From positions 16,742,701 through 16,806,700 of the forward strand of contig OZ038450.1 of NCBI GenBank assembly GCA_964036195.1: a DNA stretch of 64,000 bases, read 5' to 3'. The notes beneath the pieces are model-generated. The model was not told the origin of the DNA. It saw only the letters and a list, made by a program, of their open reading frames with translations, and did no database searches. A program made the translations under genes and the position numbers. Shown here piece by piece: positions 61,491 to 64,000 of this stretch. Source of the DNA: Sphaerolaimus hirsutus. Taxonomy: Eukaryota; Nematoda; Chromadorea; Monhysterida; Sphaerolaimidae. Within the stretch, counting starts at the first letter, position 1; each line of letters starts with the position of its first letter.

Positions 61491-62812
61491 ATAAACACCT
61501 TCCCGGTCAGGTCCGGCACCCTATTTTTGATTTCACTCCGGGTGCCCTAACTCCCGCTGCGGGTGGAGTGGAGTATAAAGCTGAAAATGGGGGGGTATAT
61601 ACTTGCAACCCCCCTCTACACTGCATCAATGGGGTAGGCCACGGCGACCCGCTACAGGGTTGGTCGCCGTATACGCAAAGTTTTTTTTTGGCTTTTTGAG
61701 TTTCCCGCACAGGTCCGGCACCCGCTTTATTTTGCGACACTTCGGATGCCGTACCTCCAGCTGTGGGGGTGATAAAGAGCTGCCATTTGGGGGGAGTATA
61801 GACAACACCCTCCCCTACAAAACCCCCTCAGGGCGGCCTCCGGCGACTCACTAAAATGCGCGATTAATGTGAAATAAAGCGATTAAAGATGCAATTTGAT
61901 ACACGTATCCAAATTGCAAAATGTACCATGCATATCCAAAACTAATTTTTTTTTAAGTTGAAAAATCGCTCGCTTCACAGGGTCTCTTTTCAAGCGATTT
62001 TGTTTCATCAAAAAAATCGACTGTCCCATGACATGACATAAAAAACATGACCACCCAATAGATGGATGACAAATAATTCACTTTTTGGAACTTTTTTATT
62101 AGACACTTGAAGAGCTGGTTTACGATACTTTAAAGGGAAGGGTTTTATGATCAAAGTTATGTAAAGAACCATACCTCTAAAATACCTGCATTGCAAAATT
62201 TACTTGGGGGGAATTTTATGACACCATAATGACATCATTTCAGGAACAAAAATTTACAAAATTTACACTTTGAAATTCCCCCCAAGTAAATTTTGCAATG
62301 CAGGCGTTTTAGAGGTGTGGTTCTTTACATAACTTTAATTATCAACCCCTTCACTTTAAAGTATCGTAAACCAGCTTTTCAAGTGTCTAATAAAAAAGTT
62401 CCAGAAACTGATTTATTTGTCATCCATCTATTGGGTGGTCATGTTTTTTTAGCGAATAAAAGAATATTTTAGAAATTTTTCACATTAATCTCACATTTTT
62501 GAATAGTGTATAGTAGGGGAGTGGTGTTGGTAACACTTCCCCAAAATTTTAGATTTATAGCCCTCCCACAGCTAAAAAATCAGTGGGTGCCGGACCTGTG
62601 AGGGACACCAGAAAAGCCAATAAAATTTTTGTACTTATGGCAACCCACCCTCTAAAGGGGCCGCCGCGACACCCCAAATTCATGCGAAGTAGAGGGGGGT
62701 TCCGTCAATATTTTCCCCAAGTTTCAGCTTATGGCGCACCATAGAACTGGAGATAGGATGTCACAAGTGTCATCAAAAATAGAGTGCCGGACGTGACCGG
62801 GAAGGTGTTTAT
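61491..62812. mobile_element. 1.3-kb fold-back with ACACCTTCCCGGTCA ends
   Basis: ATAAACACCTTCCCGGTCAG at the left, inverted GACCGGGAAGGTGTTTAT at the right. A second inverted layer (GGTCCGGCACCC / GGGTGCCGGACC) and an inner, nearly perfect hairpin 62030-62450 (ACCACCCAATAGATGGATGA against TCATCCATCTATTGGGTGGT). No transposase frame. Sequence between the layers (ACCCCCCTCTACACTG) is also repeated in inverse. Confidence 0.9.
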
Positions 62813-63088
62813 AATTTAATTACTAAAAAAATAACTCTAAGCTCAAAAAAATCGCAAAAAATCACTCATGCTTTTTTTCAATACCAGTTGATATTATGGG
62901 TTTTATTTACTATTTGCAAGCACAGAAAATGTACTCTAATATCCCCCAATCATTAATTATCATTTCACAAGCATTATTCATTCAATACAATAAGTACGCT
63001 GAGCAAGTTTAGTGCAAAATCACCCCCTTAGTTTTTTACTCACCCCCTGAGTATACAAAATGGAAAGTAAAATTTTTTACTTTTACTC
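62813..63088. other. No gene recognised
   Basis: AT-rich, with short phrase CACCCCCTTAGTTTTTTACT repeated as CACCCCCTGAGTA. Confidence 0.55.
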
Positions 63089-63440
63089 ATGGGTAGTGAT
63101 GTAAAAAGCGCCAGAGTTTCGGCGCCAAGCGCCAAAAGCGCCATGGCGCTTTTTGCATTCCGGCGCCAAGCGCCAAAGGATTTTAGCAGACCATAGCGCC
63201 AAGCGCCAATGGCGCCAGAGGACAATGGCGACAAGCGCCAATAGCGCCAGCGCCAAAAATTTCTTGGTCGGTTTTTAATTATCCATGTACATCAATATCT
63301 AAAGTTACATGTTACGTTATATATGGATCGAACTGGATGCTAAATACACAAAGCTGTTGCTCTACTTGATGAATGAAGCTGCATGAAGATTTGTGTAAAA
63401 AATTACTCGCAGTAAATGCAAGTACCGTATATCCTCAAAT
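63089..63440. mobile_element. TAGTGATG element with GGCGCC arms, copy B
   Basis: Same order as 54399-54790: TAGTGATGTAAAAAGCGCC, GCGCCAAGCGCC units, core TCTACTTGATGAATGAAGC, CCGTATATCCTCAAAT. Confidence 0.87.
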
Positions 63441-64000
63441 AAAACCCCAGGGGAGTTTTTAATTCATCCGAAGTTTCGAAGGGTGTATTCAAGGGGGTGT
63501 TATCCTAGGGGGAGTTATTTTTTCTACTTTATTCATTGTATGAATGCATTCCATTAACTCATGTAATCCAGGTATTTGATAGTTCAACAACAACAAAAAC
63601 AAGGTATCCATTCAAAAATTTTGACTTCATTGTCATTCAAATACACATTTTGGATACCGTATTTCCTCGAAATACCCCCCGGGGGGTGATTGTTTCATGG
63701 TGGTCCCGAGAGGGGGGGGGGGTTAAACGAGGGGGGGGGTTATTATTTCACAAGAAAATTTTTGAAAACCAAGTACGAAATTGTCGTCTGAAACGTACGC
63801 AGACGTCGAAAAATGCAACAAAAACCGCCATTTATAAGGTTCTGTAGACTAATATTAGTATGTAAGATGGTATGTACACTGTTCTAACGTGACACCGACA
63901 TTGTTTTAACGTGTGTTCTTCAGTACACTGAACACAAACTACAGTTATTGTCATGTACGTTCACTTTACACTCAATTTGGGGGGGGGGGGTATTTCGAGG
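63441..64000. mobile_element. Two CCGTATTT-type elements, second cut by window end
   Basis: 63423-63530 has the CCGTATATCC variant with GGGGGAGTTATTT units. 63655 onward (TA-CCGTATTTCCTCGAAATA, G-run, core ACGTACGCAGACGTCGAAAA, TTTACACTCAATTTGGG) is a full left and core part, with the right end just reached at 64000. No gene. Confidence 0.8.

Noticed and set aside
1-64000. tRNA or rRNA genes
   Set aside because: No cloverleaf with A/B boxes or rRNA-like conserved blocks noticed on reading both strands. A covariance-model scan would be needed to exclude short ones.

Overview
This is a eukaryotic, almost certainly invertebrate animal, genomic window. Small GC-rich, alanine-rich exons with GT..AG splice sites sit in long AT-rich introns packed with non-autonomous DNA transposons. 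There are no bacterial operons, rRNA, tRNA or CRISPR arrays. A 200-base N gap lies at 6173-6372. Species cannot be named from the sequence alone. || GENES. The best-supported gene is a PTEN-family phosphatase on the + strand. Nine exons between 9133 and 26056 join in compatible reading phases. They cover the phosphatase domain (P-loop [10 protein letters not shown]), a C2 domain with a greatly enlarged internal loop, and a C-terminus ending in a basic run and a stop. The first recognisable exon starts at about human PTEN residue 67, and the usual N-terminus is not visible. On both sides, on the same strand, are exons of an alanine-rich coiled-coil protein I do not recognise: three upstream (5696-8664, two of them duplicated) and five downstream (28421-33644, the last rich in Pro/Gln/His). 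Their phases would let them splice to each other around PTEN, or let the upstream set splice into PTEN. Candidate exons of other genes lie at 42988-43277 (-), 49106-49273 (+), 49685-49817 (+), 59478-59690 (-) and 60840-61008 (-). || REPEATS. Most of the window is transposon. (a) hAT-like elements have TAGGG or CAGGG ends and 8-bp target-site duplications. Many are perfect (CTCTTGTA, CGTACATG, GCTCCATG, CTCATGTA, CACCCAAG, ATCCAACC, GTTAAAAC, GATACAGC, GGAGTTGG, TCACAGGA, ACACTAGT, CGCGGTGC). Their subterminal regions are facing inverted arrays of a short motif that differs by family: GATCCC, CGATATT, poly-T/A with ACG, AAAGCGC, TTTTCCG, TTACGC, GGGACC, GGCGCC. (b) Elements flanked by TA have CCGTATTT ends and poly-G/C-rich arms. 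(c) Palindromic mariner-like MITEs have TACTCGGCGGACA ends. (d) There are large fold-back elements, including a 528-bp near-perfect palindrome. (e) A fold-back family has CAGGTGCCA..GCCCCCAG ends, and one copy is exactly one intron of the PTEN gene. || LAYOUT. 1-4700: nested hAT-like elements. 4699-8446: two copies of the same locus flanking the gap, one with and one without a 524-bp insertion. 8572-26056: last upstream coiled-coil exon and PTEN. 26057-33650: downstream coiled-coil exons. 33650-64000: mostly repeats with isolated candidate exons, a tandem array at 36408-38020, and a GC-rich coding-like patch near 40 kb.
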